A stretch of DNA of 64,000 bases from positions 231,394-295,393 of the forward strand of contig CAJJDN010000145.1 in assembly GCA_905182985.1 (NCBI GenBank), given 5' to 3'. How positions within the stretch are numbered: the first letter of the stretch is position 1; the number at the start of each line of letters is the position of its first letter. Position numbers and translations under genes: made by a program. This DNA is from Paramecium sonneborni. Its lineage: Eukaryota > Ciliophora > Oligohymenophorea > Peniculida > Parameciidae. Below, piece by piece: positions 47,201 through 60,886 of the stretch. The notes beneath the pieces were generated by a model. The model searched no databases and was not told the origin of the DNA. It was given only the letters and a program-made list of their open reading frames with translations.

Positions 47201-50200
47201 ACTCCATGAGGTTTAGCTAAACAATTAATACATGAAGACAATCAATTCATTTGTAATTTCAAATTTGATTTCTGAAATATTCGGTATCTCTAAAATAAAA
47301 GATGATAATTTAATTCCATTGATATTTAGTTAAATTAAATTTGCATTATTTTAATTGATATTTACTAAATGGATTGTATTATCTAAAACTTTGAATCCTT
47401 TGATAATGCTTTTATCACAATTTTCAATTGTTAAAAATTCAGGATAATTAATATCTTATTTTTCTAGGATTTTTACATTTGATATATCATATATAAATAA
47501 TGATTAAGAATGCCCAATTAAAGATCCAGTATCAAAAATAAAGTTTTTCAAACTTGTAATTAAAAGAGCATAATTCATTAATAAACCCTCCATCTTAATA
47601 TCTAAAATTTCTTAATCATTTATATAATCTTGTTAAAGTATCATAGTGTTCGTTATTTAATGTAATTTAAATATTTTAATGACTCTTTTATCTGAATTAT
47701 ACACCATACTTAAATAAATTTCATCTTATATTACAGTTGCATCAAATAAATGAATTAATTCAAGGTTAATTTCATTAAAGTGGATCTCTAAGCCTTCTTT
47801 ATCGAAATTTCTTATTCTAAATATATTCTAACAGATATATAAAATAGCATAATTGTTATTAGAGAATTTAATAAGTTTCTTCATCATTTCTTCAGTACAT
47901 TTATCCACAATCTCAATGCCTTTTCCATCTTTAATAGGATCATTAAAGATTATTTGAGGTACTGATGGATCTGGTAAGTCATTTTCTCTATCAAATGTTT
48001 TCCATACTAAATTATTATAACATTCTTAATCATCACATCCTTATTTCTACCAAAATATCTTGAACCCATTTTGATGTTAGATAATTTCCATGAAAGTATC
48101 TGCATCATAAGTTAAAATATATATAGAATCACCAATTTTGTTACCAGTATTATAAATATACTAAACTACCAATTATCTTACATTTGAATTAAGATCGTAA
48201 TTTTGTTACTCTATAAATATGGCAAAAGAATTCGTATAAGTAAATAATTTAATAAATCTTTATCGACTGAACCCTTAATTCAAAACTTTTGTTTGTTTAA
48301 TTATCGTTTCTCTTTTTTAATCATAGATTTCATAATTAATAATTTTGCCTCCAGAATTCTATACATTATCAATATAAGCAACTTTTGATAGAGTCTCGGA
48401 TATTAAAATTTGATTTCCATTTTGGCATGAAAATCTGTTGCAATAAAATCTATCATATCCTTATTGACAGCTTTATTATTCACTTTAATCCTATTTTATC
48501 ATTAAAATTTTGTTAAAAGTGAACACAGAAAAGTAACTTTTTCTTTTTTCAATCCTTTCTATCCATTCTGAAGTCTGCATGAAATTCTTTACATTTTCTA
48601 CTGTTGCTAACATTGAATCTAATCGTACATTATAAAATTTAAGAGAAGATATTTTTGAGTGTGGTTCAAAAATTTATTCGTAAAAAGTTAGTGAATATAG
48701 AGAACCCAATAGTGGTTCTAAAATGAGATTTTCAGACTTGATCTAAAACTATGGGAATTATGTAAAATATAAGAAGCCATCAAACATCAAATATTAATTA
48801 TGATCATATCTTTGAACATGCACAGAAGTTTCTTAATAATATACTAATATTATATTTGAATCTTGGTAATAGATTTAAAAAGATTTATACTATGGGTGTA
48901 TAAAGATGATAAAGGTTCTAATTACTGATTCTCCAATCATAACTTAAACATAAAATTGCAAAGAATTGATCTAAGTAAATGACACCATTTCAATATTATT
49001 TATTATTTCTAATTAAAATAATTTTTCACCTTGTTAAAATTATAACAACACCTAAGGTTCTAATTAATTTAAGGGAGTAGCAGAGCACTTACCTTCTTCT
49101 TGTAAATAATAATTCTTGCTGCATTTATTACAATAAGATGGAATAAAACATACTTCACAATTAGGCTCACAAATTGGCTAACATTCATTTTAATAATAAT
49201 CATAGCCATCAAAGCATTGATCACAAAGATTTGGTTATTCACATTTGAAACAATTCATATAGCAAACAATCTAATTAGACGTTAATATTTAATGATCTCT
49301 TGATAATAGTGAATAATGAATATTTGAATTATCTTTATTATTCAATTAATCGAATTATACCCATAATAAAAAGTATTTCTAATTAGCGGATGGTATGATA
49401 CTTATTGATTATTAGTCTTAATGATATACATTAATAGGAAAGTGGAATTTATTTTAAAATTATATTTGTTAATCTTTGATGAAATAAAGCTCTTAGATGA
49501 ATGATTAATCAAATTACATCGCAACTATAATTTATAGTCCTTCATTGTATTCTTTGATTTCCATGAACTGTAAATATCCACTCTAAAATTATAAAATTTT
49601 GATATTGTAAAAATCTCCTAACTAATTTAAATATTGATCAAATAATTATAATTTAACAATTAATGCATCTTATTCATATTATTTGAATCCTATTGCATAA
49701 TAAGAATTTGTGCTACTTAAAGTAAGATATGGGGAAATTTATGGATTGATTGGAGCAAATTATTTTTTTTATAGGAAATATCCATCCAACTAATATAAAT
49801 TAATATAAGATTAAAATAGTTCGTCTTGATTAATTACAGCAATACTGAATTCAGTAGCAGCAACTTCTAAAGAATCCTTCTAATTTTGGAATAAAGTTGG
49901 AATTTATTATTCCAATACAAAATTGTCGATTGAATCATAGAATTTTAGATGAATGAATTTTTAATATGTATTTAAAAGTTAATTTACATATCCAATAACA
50001 AATCCTCCATTACTTAAATTTAATACTTTACAAATATGATTATTATTTAAGCTGTAATTATTATTATTGATTAAAGCTACAACAAATTCATCTCCTATTC
50101 TTAACATTTATTTATCAAATTTTTAAGCTTTCAAAATTGCATTGCCATCAATAGGATCTCCGTTAATGTAAATTATTATAACTGTGTCATCCTTCAATAC

Positions 50201-53200
50201 AGCTGCATAAGGAGAATGTTAAGGTCCTTGAGAATTCAAACTAATTTTGATATTATCTCCAATTTAAACACCAGCATTATCAATTACTTAAGCATAAACT
50301 CCCCAACTACTTCCATCTTAATAATTACTTGACCAAACAACTATTATAGATCCATCACTAAATCTAGCTCCTTATTATTATGTCTAACTTTGTTATGTGT
50401 ATTTATTAATTCTAATCGATTTGGCTTGAATTTCATCGAAATTACATTAATAATTCTACAGATAATAATTTTACCTGCATTAAAAACATCTTCCAATTTA
50501 ATCACAATTAATACAATTTTAATCACAATCCTTTAAGCACAAGCTTTCATTTTAATTAATTTATATTAAATTATATCCAATCTCACAAGTTGTACATAAG
50601 TTTGTATTAATACAGGTTAAACAATTTATAGAACATTAATTTTTGATCGTATCAACAAACTGTCCATTTTAATTCATAATTGCATAAGAAATACCCCAAT
50701 ATGAGTCTTTGTTTTGATTAGTCCAGGTTAAGTATAAATAAGAATTCAAAACTAAAATTTAAGGACTGCTAATTTATGTATTGCTCAAAATTACTCCCTT
50801 TGAAATTTGATTTCCAAATGGATCTAATAATTCGTAAGATGAACTTTAAAGGTTATTGTTAAAATTCCAAGATACAAACAAATTATTTTCTACTTTCGAA
50901 AGTTAGACATCTGAATTTCCAGGAATATAATCAATTTTAACAAATATAATAATAAGAAGTCTATTACAAATTTTTAAATTCCAATAAGTTGAATCAAAAG
51001 TCTTGTATATAAAACTCACAGTGTCAAGATTAATATCAAATTTTATTTTATCTATATTTGGAACATCTAATTTAAAAGTATTTTGAATTGCTCCAAAAGT
51101 GTCAATAGATATCAATTATGCTTCTAATAAACTGATAGATAATGTATAAATAATATTTTCAAATACTTTAATTTCAGATATTTAATTTCTGTTGCAAGTA
51201 TCTGAAGTTATACCATCGGGATAATTGATATCCAATTTATTGACAGTTTTTGCAAATAGATTATCATAAATAGTTAGAGTTTATGAATGACAATCAATAA
51301 ATTGTTATTCATATTCAATTTATTTATTATTTGAGATTAAAATAACAAAGTTTTGATTTAAAGTTTAAATTCTGATATTGTTAATTTCTGATTGATAATT
51401 TGTAACTTATTTAAGAGCAATATTTTAGAAGTTATTATTAATAGAATAAATTTGACTTTAATTTGGTTAATTTTCAAAGACAAAAGCTAAAATAATTTAA
51501 TCATCAAAGAATGTAGCATCAAAAATAAATACAAGTTCAATAGTGATACTAAAGCTCTATATTTCTTAACCATTTTAATTAAATAATTTTGCATTTAGGA
51601 TATTATTACAAATATAGATGATAGCGAATTGATTGTTAATGAAATTAATTAATTTATTTTACATTTGTAGATTGCATTATGTATTAATAGGATGTTCTAT
51701 AGATCCAATATCTATAGGATTAATTGGATCTATAGGATCTAAAGGATTAATAGGATCTTTAATTTCTTCCTCATAATTAGGATCATAAGGATCTATAGGA
51801 TGTTCATTTGATTATTCAATAATAACACAATATCCTAAATTATTAAATTAAAAGCCTTGTGAGCATTCATCACAATCACTAAACTTACATTTATTACAAC
51901 CATTTTATGTACATATTTTATCACAAATTTAAGTTTAATCATTTTTTTGAAATCCAAAATTACAAATATCACAAACCATAGATGTTGCACATGCTAAACA
52001 ACCATTAGGACAGATAATATCACTAACAGGCCTAGAAATTCCAAGCCAATCAAATCTTGCTATTTTTAACTTCCAAGAATAATTTACTTATCCTGAGTGA
52101 AAGATAACAATAAAGTTATTATTTTACAGTTTAAATAACCAGGTATTTTAAGGTTAAATTACATTATATTCCATATTAACTTATACATTATTTTTTAATA
52201 ACCCTTCCATTGAAAAATAAAGCAAATGAAGTGAGTTTGAGTTCTGTTAGAATGATAAGATAATTATTTCATTCATATCACTTAAACCTATTTGTATTGG
52301 GTATAAATTATATAAAGTAGTATCATAAGATTGTAAAATCAACTCTTATGAAATTATATTTATTTGTGTTTTTGTTATTATAACAAATTATTTGAGTGTA
52401 TTTGATGTCACTTTTACTAATCCTCCATCATTAATTATTTAATCTTAAATCAATCTTAAATTTACATCAAATATTTTAATAATACTAATTGTATTTTTGA
52501 TGTAAGCAAAAATGATATTTTGTCCATTTGATGTTAAGTCAAAATATTCACTTAATGGTAATATCTAATTAGCAACAAATTAATAGTTTGAATTCATGAT
52601 TTAAAGGTGAATATCAAATCTACTCTTAATTAATATACCAAATTATCCACTATTCAGAATTTTAGTGAATATTATAGTTTATTCATGTGATTATAACCCA
52701 GAATAAAATAATATAGGATCTGTCACTTAATTAAAGTTTTAATCAAATTATTGGTAATAATACTTATTTTACTCTGAATATGTTAATGGAAAAACAGAAT
52801 AAAATATTGTTAAGAAATCATTATCATCAATAACAAGAGATAAATCATTAATCGTATCAATATCTATAAGATTAATAATTTTGAGTTATTGTATTTAGGC
52901 AACTCCATTACTAAGATAATAATTTAGTTCTATAATTTTTGAATCTTTACTACCAACAATAACAAAATTTCCATTTCGATATGTAGCCACTTTATAGAAA
53001 TAATAATATTTTTCATAATCAAATTGAATTGATGTTTCTATTAATTGATTGATTTTCTCACAAGTAAGATATTAAGTTTTGTAATAACCATCAAGACAAT
53101 CATTGCAAAGAGTTTTAAAATTAATACAATTTTAAGGTCTTTTTCTACAAGTTCCATCATCTTATAATAAATATAAATTTGTATTTATACACTTAAGACA

Positions 53201-56200
53201 GAGTCCTTAATGATTGCATTCTTAACAAGCATATCCACATCTCATTTAAGAGAATTCTAATTTCTAACCTAATAGATTAAATTTGTATGATATGATAGTT
53301 TAGATTTCCATCAATATGTTATAAAACATAATACTAATTACAATATCTTAATTTGTTAACTCAATCACATTAACATTATTTAATGATTTGATATTACTAT
53401 TATCTGTATTGATAGTAATTACTTCACTAATCAAATTATAAGTCTCTTTTGATATTAAAATTCCTTTATATAGAGAATTTAAACTCATATCTAAAGTCTC
53501 TGAACCTTCTCTCCAAGTAATAATTATTGAATCTGAAAGTATATCAATCTTTAAATCCAACTTATAGATTTCATTTCCAGTAGATATTTTCTATGGACTT
53601 GTTACAATTATACCTTTTTTCTGTTTTATTTAGTAGAATACTTCATATTTAAAAGATTCTATAGCTGTCCAAACAGTTAAATAACTGTCTGAATTTAATG
53701 AAATCATTTTAAACTCAATTTAATTATTCGATTTCTATACTTTATTCAAATTTAGTAAAACACCAAATATGTCAAAATTATTCTCTGTAAAACTTATAGT
53801 TGGATCTGATCTATAAACCAATTTTATTTAATTGTCAATCATATAGATATCTATATCTTAAGAATGTTTAAACTAAGAATAAGATAACAATTAGATTTAT
53901 TGTGTGATTGATTATTTAATTCGATATGAACTATCAACATAATAAGGTATTATATTTAATTACAATGCAGGAACATCTGATATCATAACCATTTGAATCA
54001 GTATTATTTTCATATTATCCAATTATTTCATTTTCACTATGTAATTACTATACTTAGAAAATATTATTGAATTAAAACTTCCTAAATTTGAGGTAAATGT
54101 ATTTTCCTCAATATATTCTTAATTTTAATTGTAAACTCTTGTGAATATTAATCCTGCATATTCATATTTATAGCCCACTACAAACAAATCTTCAGTAAGT
54201 TTACAAACATCAAAGTAATATAGATAGGGGCATTAATAAGTATAAATACAAGATAACCCAAGATCTAATTTATTGGGATTAGAATATTTTTATCCATATT
54301 TATTAAATCTTTGAGTCATTATGATTGTATCACCAATCCAAAAATATAATAAATCACCATTAGAAAAAGTTATCACTTTAAATGAATTTTAATTTTTTTA
54401 ATCATTTGGGAATTCTATTATATATTCATTTGAGATTTAATTAATTTAATTACAATTATTTTTAATTAATTGAAATCCATCAGCACAAAGATTACAAATG
54501 AGTATTTAATTATCAATTAGATGAATAGCACAATTTTTAATTTGTAAGTAACATAAATCATTAAATAAAACATAATTTTATTTACAAGTTTGACAGGTAT
54601 TGCTTGTTGAACATATTTAACAATTTTCTGAACAGATGATTGAGTTTAATTCTAATTAGGTACCATCATTTTTATATCTTTTCATATAGACATCATCACT
54701 TAAACTTTATGATATTAAAGAACTTAATGTCCATGAAGCAATAAAGTTTCCTTAAGGTTAACTTGTTAATTAAGGATGATGTGGGTACAAATTAAATATA
54801 GAATAAACAACTACAGATTATGATTTAGGAGTACCATCTAAATTAAATACTTACATTTAAATAGTTCTAACTTTATCATTTTATATAAAAACACTTTCAG
54901 CAATAATTGCAAATCCATTTTCTATTTAAATTACATCTGGGTTATCTAAATTTTCTTATGAAATACCAAAATTATTTTAAAATTCATATTAATTTAAATC
55001 TGTTGATATTTTTCTAAATCTTATTTTTTAACTCATAAAATCATGTTCATCAATAACATACTCTTTCCAGACAATAATAAAATAATCATTTACTGAACTT
55101 ATAGATGGACTTTCTCCAGTTGTAGATAATTATATTTTGTCAATTAATATAAAATTTAAACTAAATGAACTTGCAAAGATTCCTTTATTTGTTTACCAAA
55201 CAATCACAATAATAGTTTAAGTAGAAGCAATAACCGGTTCATTAATTATAGATTCATTTTCAGTAATAATTTATGTATGAAGTATATTATTGTTATTATC
55301 AAAGAATTTAGTGATTAATTATATATAATTTTGATTTCCTTATTCTGCCCAAACTATTGCATATCCATTAATAATTTATTGAATAACAACTGGTGTATCA
55401 AGTGATTAAGCATAATAAAGATGAATACTATTTTAAACAATAACTTCAGTTCCAATTCTTTAGAAATCTTAATTAAATTTTTATATCTTTATATTAGCAT
55501 TTATGAGTATATTACCATCTATCCAAACAACAATTATTTCATTATTATTTAATACTTAAACATCAGGATGTGATTATATTCCTGCTGAAGATTGACTAAC
55601 TCTTATTTCATCTTTCAATTTTATACCTTATGAATTATACAATGACATATAAACACTAGTACCTTCATTTTAATAAAATTGTGTTGTCCATACAACTACA
55701 TAATCTCCATTCTAAAATGATGATATTCTCTATCTACTTTATGCTGAATATACATTCATTTTTATCTCTTTGTATTTATAATCACTTATTTAACATTTAT
55801 AATCTGATGTAATTGTATAACCAATATTACATTATGAACATCTACCATTATTACCAGTAGCACAATTATCTGGTAATTTCAATTAACATTTATTATTCTA
55901 TAATGAATAACCTTATTTGCAAATTACACATTCATTATTTGTATTACAATAAAAACAATTCAATTCACAATTATCTTAATATGTATACTATCCTTTCTTT
56001 TCAATTAAAAATATTTAATTTATATTATTCATCATTCCTTAAAACACTACATATGACATGAAATTTCTAGGATCTACATAAGTCTAGAATTTTGAATTAG
56101 ATTTATATTTACTTAAAATATTTAATGGATTTGTTTATAATACATAATTTGATCCATATTTTAAAAAAGATATAGTTTAAAATTATTGACGAATTCTTTA

Positions 56201-59200
56201 CTATTGTTCATTATCATATGATATGTAAGTCAATTATAATAAATATTGATTAAAAAGATATTTTAAATTTAAATTTTAAATTCTAATTAAAGAATTTAAT
56301 GATATTATTTTATTAGCTTATTGATTAAGTTATCTATCGAACCATTAGATATAAATATAAAAATTTTACATTCCAAATCTATTAATTTCAATTTCAATCC
56401 ATCCTATTGTTAATCCACTACTATCAATATTATCTGATGAAATAGAATCAATTTAATTTGTAGTTTAATATAGTTGTTTATATTTTACAGATGTATTATC
56501 TATAGTTAATGAATTTATAATATTATTATTTTTGATATAGATTATTTGATAGGATGAAGTCTAAATTAATAATTATGGATTAATAGAAATGTCATTTTCA
56601 TTTTCATTTAAATTTTATTTTATTTAAAATCCATTATTTATATTATAAACACCAACATATGATTACTAAATAGAATATTGATTTATTTCAGTCCAAACAA
56701 TAACAAGATCTGTATTAAATGTTTTGATCTAGACTTCAAATTCATCAATATTAAGTACTTAAAGAACTCTTAATTCAATTGGATTTGTTATAATAATAAA
56801 GTTTTTTTAGAATAATTGTAACATCATTCTGCATGATATAACACAATTACCACTTAACCATATAAGAGCAAACTTTCTAGATTCATATTCATAAATTTTA
56901 TGATATGGTATAATTGTATCTGATGTAATTAATTACTTAGATGTAATTATATTAGATTCTAATTCATAAATGTTTGAATCTAAACTATGTTATTAGTTCT
57001 TATTATTATAAAAGGTTGTTATCATTTAATTATCATCAAAAGTTAAAATTGAACCCAATCCTTAACAAGTTTATTAACAAATTGATATTTCTAATTAGAA
57101 TTCAGTTACATTAAGACATTTATTATCTATGAATTTGAAATTATCATAACAATAATCACATGTATAAGGTAATAAACAATTTTAACAGTTATCTGAACAA
57201 ATTGGTGAACATAACATTTTTTATTCATCAAATTTATATCCATCTAAACATTATGAACAAATTATCTTATCATTATTTGAACAATCTGTACATCTAGAAA
57301 CACATATTTAATTATTGAATGGAATTGCTTATAATTTTTAATTTAATCTCATTCTATATGATTTTCTATTTCTTATAGAATTCCAAGTTACATAAATGAA
57401 TTCATTTTATTAACTACTACTACTTAATTAATCAACATTCTATTCATTTGAATTAATTTGAGTTGTAGCTATCTATAATCCATTCAAATTATATTATCTA
57501 ATTTTTATTATTCCCATATTTGTTTATTATTATTCGACATACAAAATATATATAAATTCTTAAGTTGTCACAACTTATACTTAAGATAATTCAGCTATTG
57601 ATTCTATTATTATATCATTTAAAAGAGAATATTTCTAATTATAGAATTATACACTTAATTTTTGATTGCTTAATTATTTATATTGAATAGCATAATGTTA
57701 CAATTAATTTAAATAATTCTCATAATAACTTGTAATTGTAGATTTTGTTGTTTTTAATTATACATAATCTAATATATATACAATTTAATTGATTCCTCCT
57801 ACTTCAGAATATTATATTGAAAATTTATTCTAAGTAACTAAAATACCTATTCTAAAGTTGTAATATCTTTTAGTAAAATCAAACAAATCTGTAAATTATT
57901 TTTCACTTTTTTGAATCATAAATCCATTTTGAATTGAGTATAAATTATAATACAACCAAGTTCCTTAAGTGTAGTAATTTTTAACACTGAATACATGTAA
58001 AACATTATCAATTACATAAAAATCAATTAAGGCATCATTATTTAATGTTAATAATAGAGTATTTTAAATAATTTGATATGAATAATCTAAAGTAACAAAA
58101 ACAGCAGTATATTATAGACTATTTAATTCATCTCTTGTAATATAATTAATAAGAATATATTGATCTTTTTTGATTAATTTAGGTTATTTTAATAATAAAG
58201 TTAAATTACTATCGTTAGTAATTCTGATTTCTCCTGATATTGAATCACCTTATCTATTATATTCCTCATAAATAACTTCATATTTAGTTCCATTAAGTTT
58301 TAATGATACTATAGATATAGTACCATCTATGTTCTAGTATATTGAAGGATATAAATAATCTTATTTTTATAATATTTAATCTTTTTATGTTTATACACAT
58401 TATGAATTTGAATCCAAGAAATAATTTAAATTACATTTTAAACATTCATTCTCTACTAAACAAGATTCACAATTATTAATACATTTTAATTTACACTTTC
58501 CTTTTTCTAAACTGTAATTAGTATTCTTACATTATATACATACTCCAGTTTCTGAGCATTTAATACAAGCAGAAGAACAAATATAAGATTTTAAATTAGT
58601 AATCTAATTAGTTTATTTAGAAACACCTTAAATATACAAATGAGATATTGCATTGTTTTCTTAAATATTTGAAATACCAGACCACAATATTATAATATTA
58701 TTTTATTCAATCTATATAAATGTATGATTTTAAGGATGTCTTGATGATTATGTAATTTATATTTTGAAATCATTGGTATTATTAAGATATAATTATTTAT
58801 TCAAATAAATATCATGATCTATATATAAGGAAAGTGAATCAATTTGAAATAATTTTTATGAATAGAATTCATTTCTATCTTTATTATCCAAATAAATACA
58901 ATACAAATGATTATCTTAAATAGTACATTTATAAGAATAATCATCATTTCTAACTTGAAGATAATAATTGCCATCTATAGATTTATATGAAGTCATCTCG
59001 AAATTATGTTTTTAATAGAATGCAATACCATAATAATTATAACTAATATTATTTTAATCTACTCTTATATATTAAAGATGATAATAATCTTTATCTTAAT
59101 TAAAATAAAAATAAGCTATATTATCCTATTTATAATTGACAATTTTAATTTAATCTCCAATCATATATGGAGATGATTCTGTAATTAAAGATTCATCTTT

Positions 59201-60886
59201 AATAGTTAAATCTTATAAATAATATTAGTAATTAATGATTTGTGTTGATCCATTATCTGATATCCATTTTATTAATATTAGAAATACATCATCCTATAAA
59301 GAATCAGCAATATCATAATCTAATAATGTATTTTATTCTTTATAATGTTCTACTTTCATTATTAATTATCCTTTAGTGTCAAGTTTTCGAATAACTAAAT
59401 ACTATTATTAATCATTCTTAATTATACTATAAATTATTATCAAATACAAATCCTTATTTATTATTTTTCCTTTCCCTTTATTTTCTAATTCACTGCTCAC
59501 TTTAAGATCAATAAAATTATTATTAATTGGACTTACACATAAATTTTCTTTGGTGTATTAATATCCCAATTTACATTTATCACAATAAGTAGCATTAGAA
59601 CAATGTAAACAATTATCAGGACAGATTGGTATACATTCATTTTATATTATATCCAATTAATAATTATCTTTACATTATTAACATCTAAATTATTTATCAC
59701 ATCTATTACAATTTAATATACATTCATTAATTAATAAGTTCATATCTATTAATTAAACTTATAATATATAGTTATATAAATTTGGTGTAAACCATCTAAT
59801 AAACAATCGGTTATGATCAATATAATTAATTTACATTGATTAGATATTTTATTTATTTTCTACTTCAATCTATCTATACTATTCAGATAAATATTAATCA
59901 TCTTTATAATTTAATAATTCAATTTATTAGATTTTTATTTCATCTTCACATTTACATACTACAACTAATTAAGAATCCCTAAATGTTGTATCAATTGCTT
60001 ATATTGAATTTTAATAACAATTACTTCTTAATATAATACTTTAAGGATTATGAATAGCTTCTAAATTTTTATCAAATCTTCGAAATTCAAATTCTTATGA
60101 AGTAGTATATCTAATGACTATAAATTCATTTGTAGGTAAACTATATATTTTAACTCTCTATTGATATAAATTAGATTATTTATTAATAGATCTTGTACTT
60201 AACTTACCTTAATGTAATTTAGATAATATTATATTTTAATCATTCGATTAAACTATTCCTATTATTCCTAATTAATTTTAGGTAACTGATATAAAATGAC
60301 TATCTGGTAATATGATTTTTTCACCCATTATATTAGTAGTTGGATTATACAATATCATATTCCATTATTTAGAAGGATATTCTTTCCCTTTTGAATACCA
60401 TTAAATCGATAATAAATTTTAATTTAACTGACTTAAGCTAATAAACTAAATTTTTTAATTTGATTTCACTTCATACAAAATTTCTCCTAAATTTAATTCT
60501 ACCTCTATTTCTTCCAATGATAAATTTAATTTTTTCATTAATACATTCAAAGCACTTCCTTTCTCACTTATAAGAGCAATAAATATTTAATTTTTTATAA
60601 TAACTATATCTGGACAATAGTTACTCTCATCTACTCCTCTTATCGTTATTTGTTTAATTATTTCATTACTCATTATATCTATTAACATTAATTAAACTTA
60701 AAACAATTAATCATGTCCCCTAATGTTTTAAGCTATTAATAGCTATTAATCATCTATAGCTACAGTTTTAGCGCTCCAATCAAATTCTATTCCCTTTATA
60801 GAAACCTAATTGTAGGTCTCCATCAACATTTATGACAACGCTGTCTATATTAATAAACAGCAGAAATTTAAAAAAAGATTTTTCAT
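35207..60886 (-). CDS. Giant type I cysteine-rich surface protein
   Basis: One frame runs on the minus strand from ATG (60884-60886) to TGA (35207-35209), about 8,500 codons including gaps. The start MKNLFLNFCCLLIQTALSQ is a signal peptide. The ectodomain alternates furin-like cysteine-rich blocks (such as CPDNCLHCSNATYCDKCKLG and CDGDNCNECAENYIPSGKKC) with long beta-rich modules. One module type repeats SDGSIIVVW, DGSSWGVYAQV and HSPYAAVLKDDTVIIIY. Near the C-terminus one membrane helix (PIIFYILIVVSLILIITWIC, about 35560-35620) is followed by a Q/N-rich cytosolic tail of about 135 residues. No intron was needed. I read 60886-57000 continuously and checked frame elsewhere at intervals. The segment 41439-45395 is one base out of phase with its flanks, as expected from arbitrary n lengths. 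The role is unknown; adhesion, coat or receptor functions are plausible. Confidence 0.75.
40205..41437. repeat. Near-identical copy of 41637-42869
   Basis: About 1,233 bp match 41637-42869, with an offset of 1,432 and no difference that I could see. The copy stops at the single n. Because 1,432 is not a multiple of three, a real tandem copy at this spacing would break the frame. The join is therefore an assembly break inside a repeat. Confidence 0.8.
41438..41438. other. Single-n contig join inside the giant gene
   Basis: The n separates the left contig, ending in one repeat copy, from a middle contig starting in another part of the repeat unit. The distance across it is arbitrary. Confidence 0.85.
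41439..45395. repeat. One assembled unit of an intragenic tandem array (3,756 bp)
   Basis: The first 201 bases of this contig (41439-41639) reappear at its own end (45195-45395), so it closes on itself after 3,756 bp. That is exactly 1,252 codons. The same 201 bases occur again at 46628-46828. This is the signature of a tandem array of nearly identical units that the assembler collapsed. The unit encodes a cysteine-rich block followed by the GVYAQ-type module. Confidence 0.75.
45396..46151. other. Assembly gap (756 n)
   Basis: A run of n inside the giant gene. The flanking sequences are copies of each other: 44719-45395 matches 46152-46828. The gap therefore lies within the tandem array and its length need not be real. 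Confidence 0.99.
46152..50600. repeat. Further, partly diverged unit of the tandem array
   Basis: 46152-46828 matches 44719-45395. The stretch 47214-48180 is very close to 42046-43010, with scattered substitutions, and 49930-50590 is close to 44720-45395. The spacing between equivalent points (46628 and about 50408) is near 3.78 kb, similar to the 3,756-bp unit. Further left in the protein (plus coordinates above 50600) the modules are clearly related but much more diverged. Confidence 0.7.
51681..51806 (-). repeat. DP-rich linker repeat in the giant protein
   Basis: The coding strand reads HPIDPYDPNYEEEIKDPINP followed by LDPIDPINPIDIGSIEHPIN. It is a run of Asp-Pro-Ile/Leu steps with an acidic centre. 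It separates a cysteine-rich block (CDECSQGFQFNNLGYC) from the next beta-rich module and looks like an extended, stiff linker. Confidence 0.75.
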
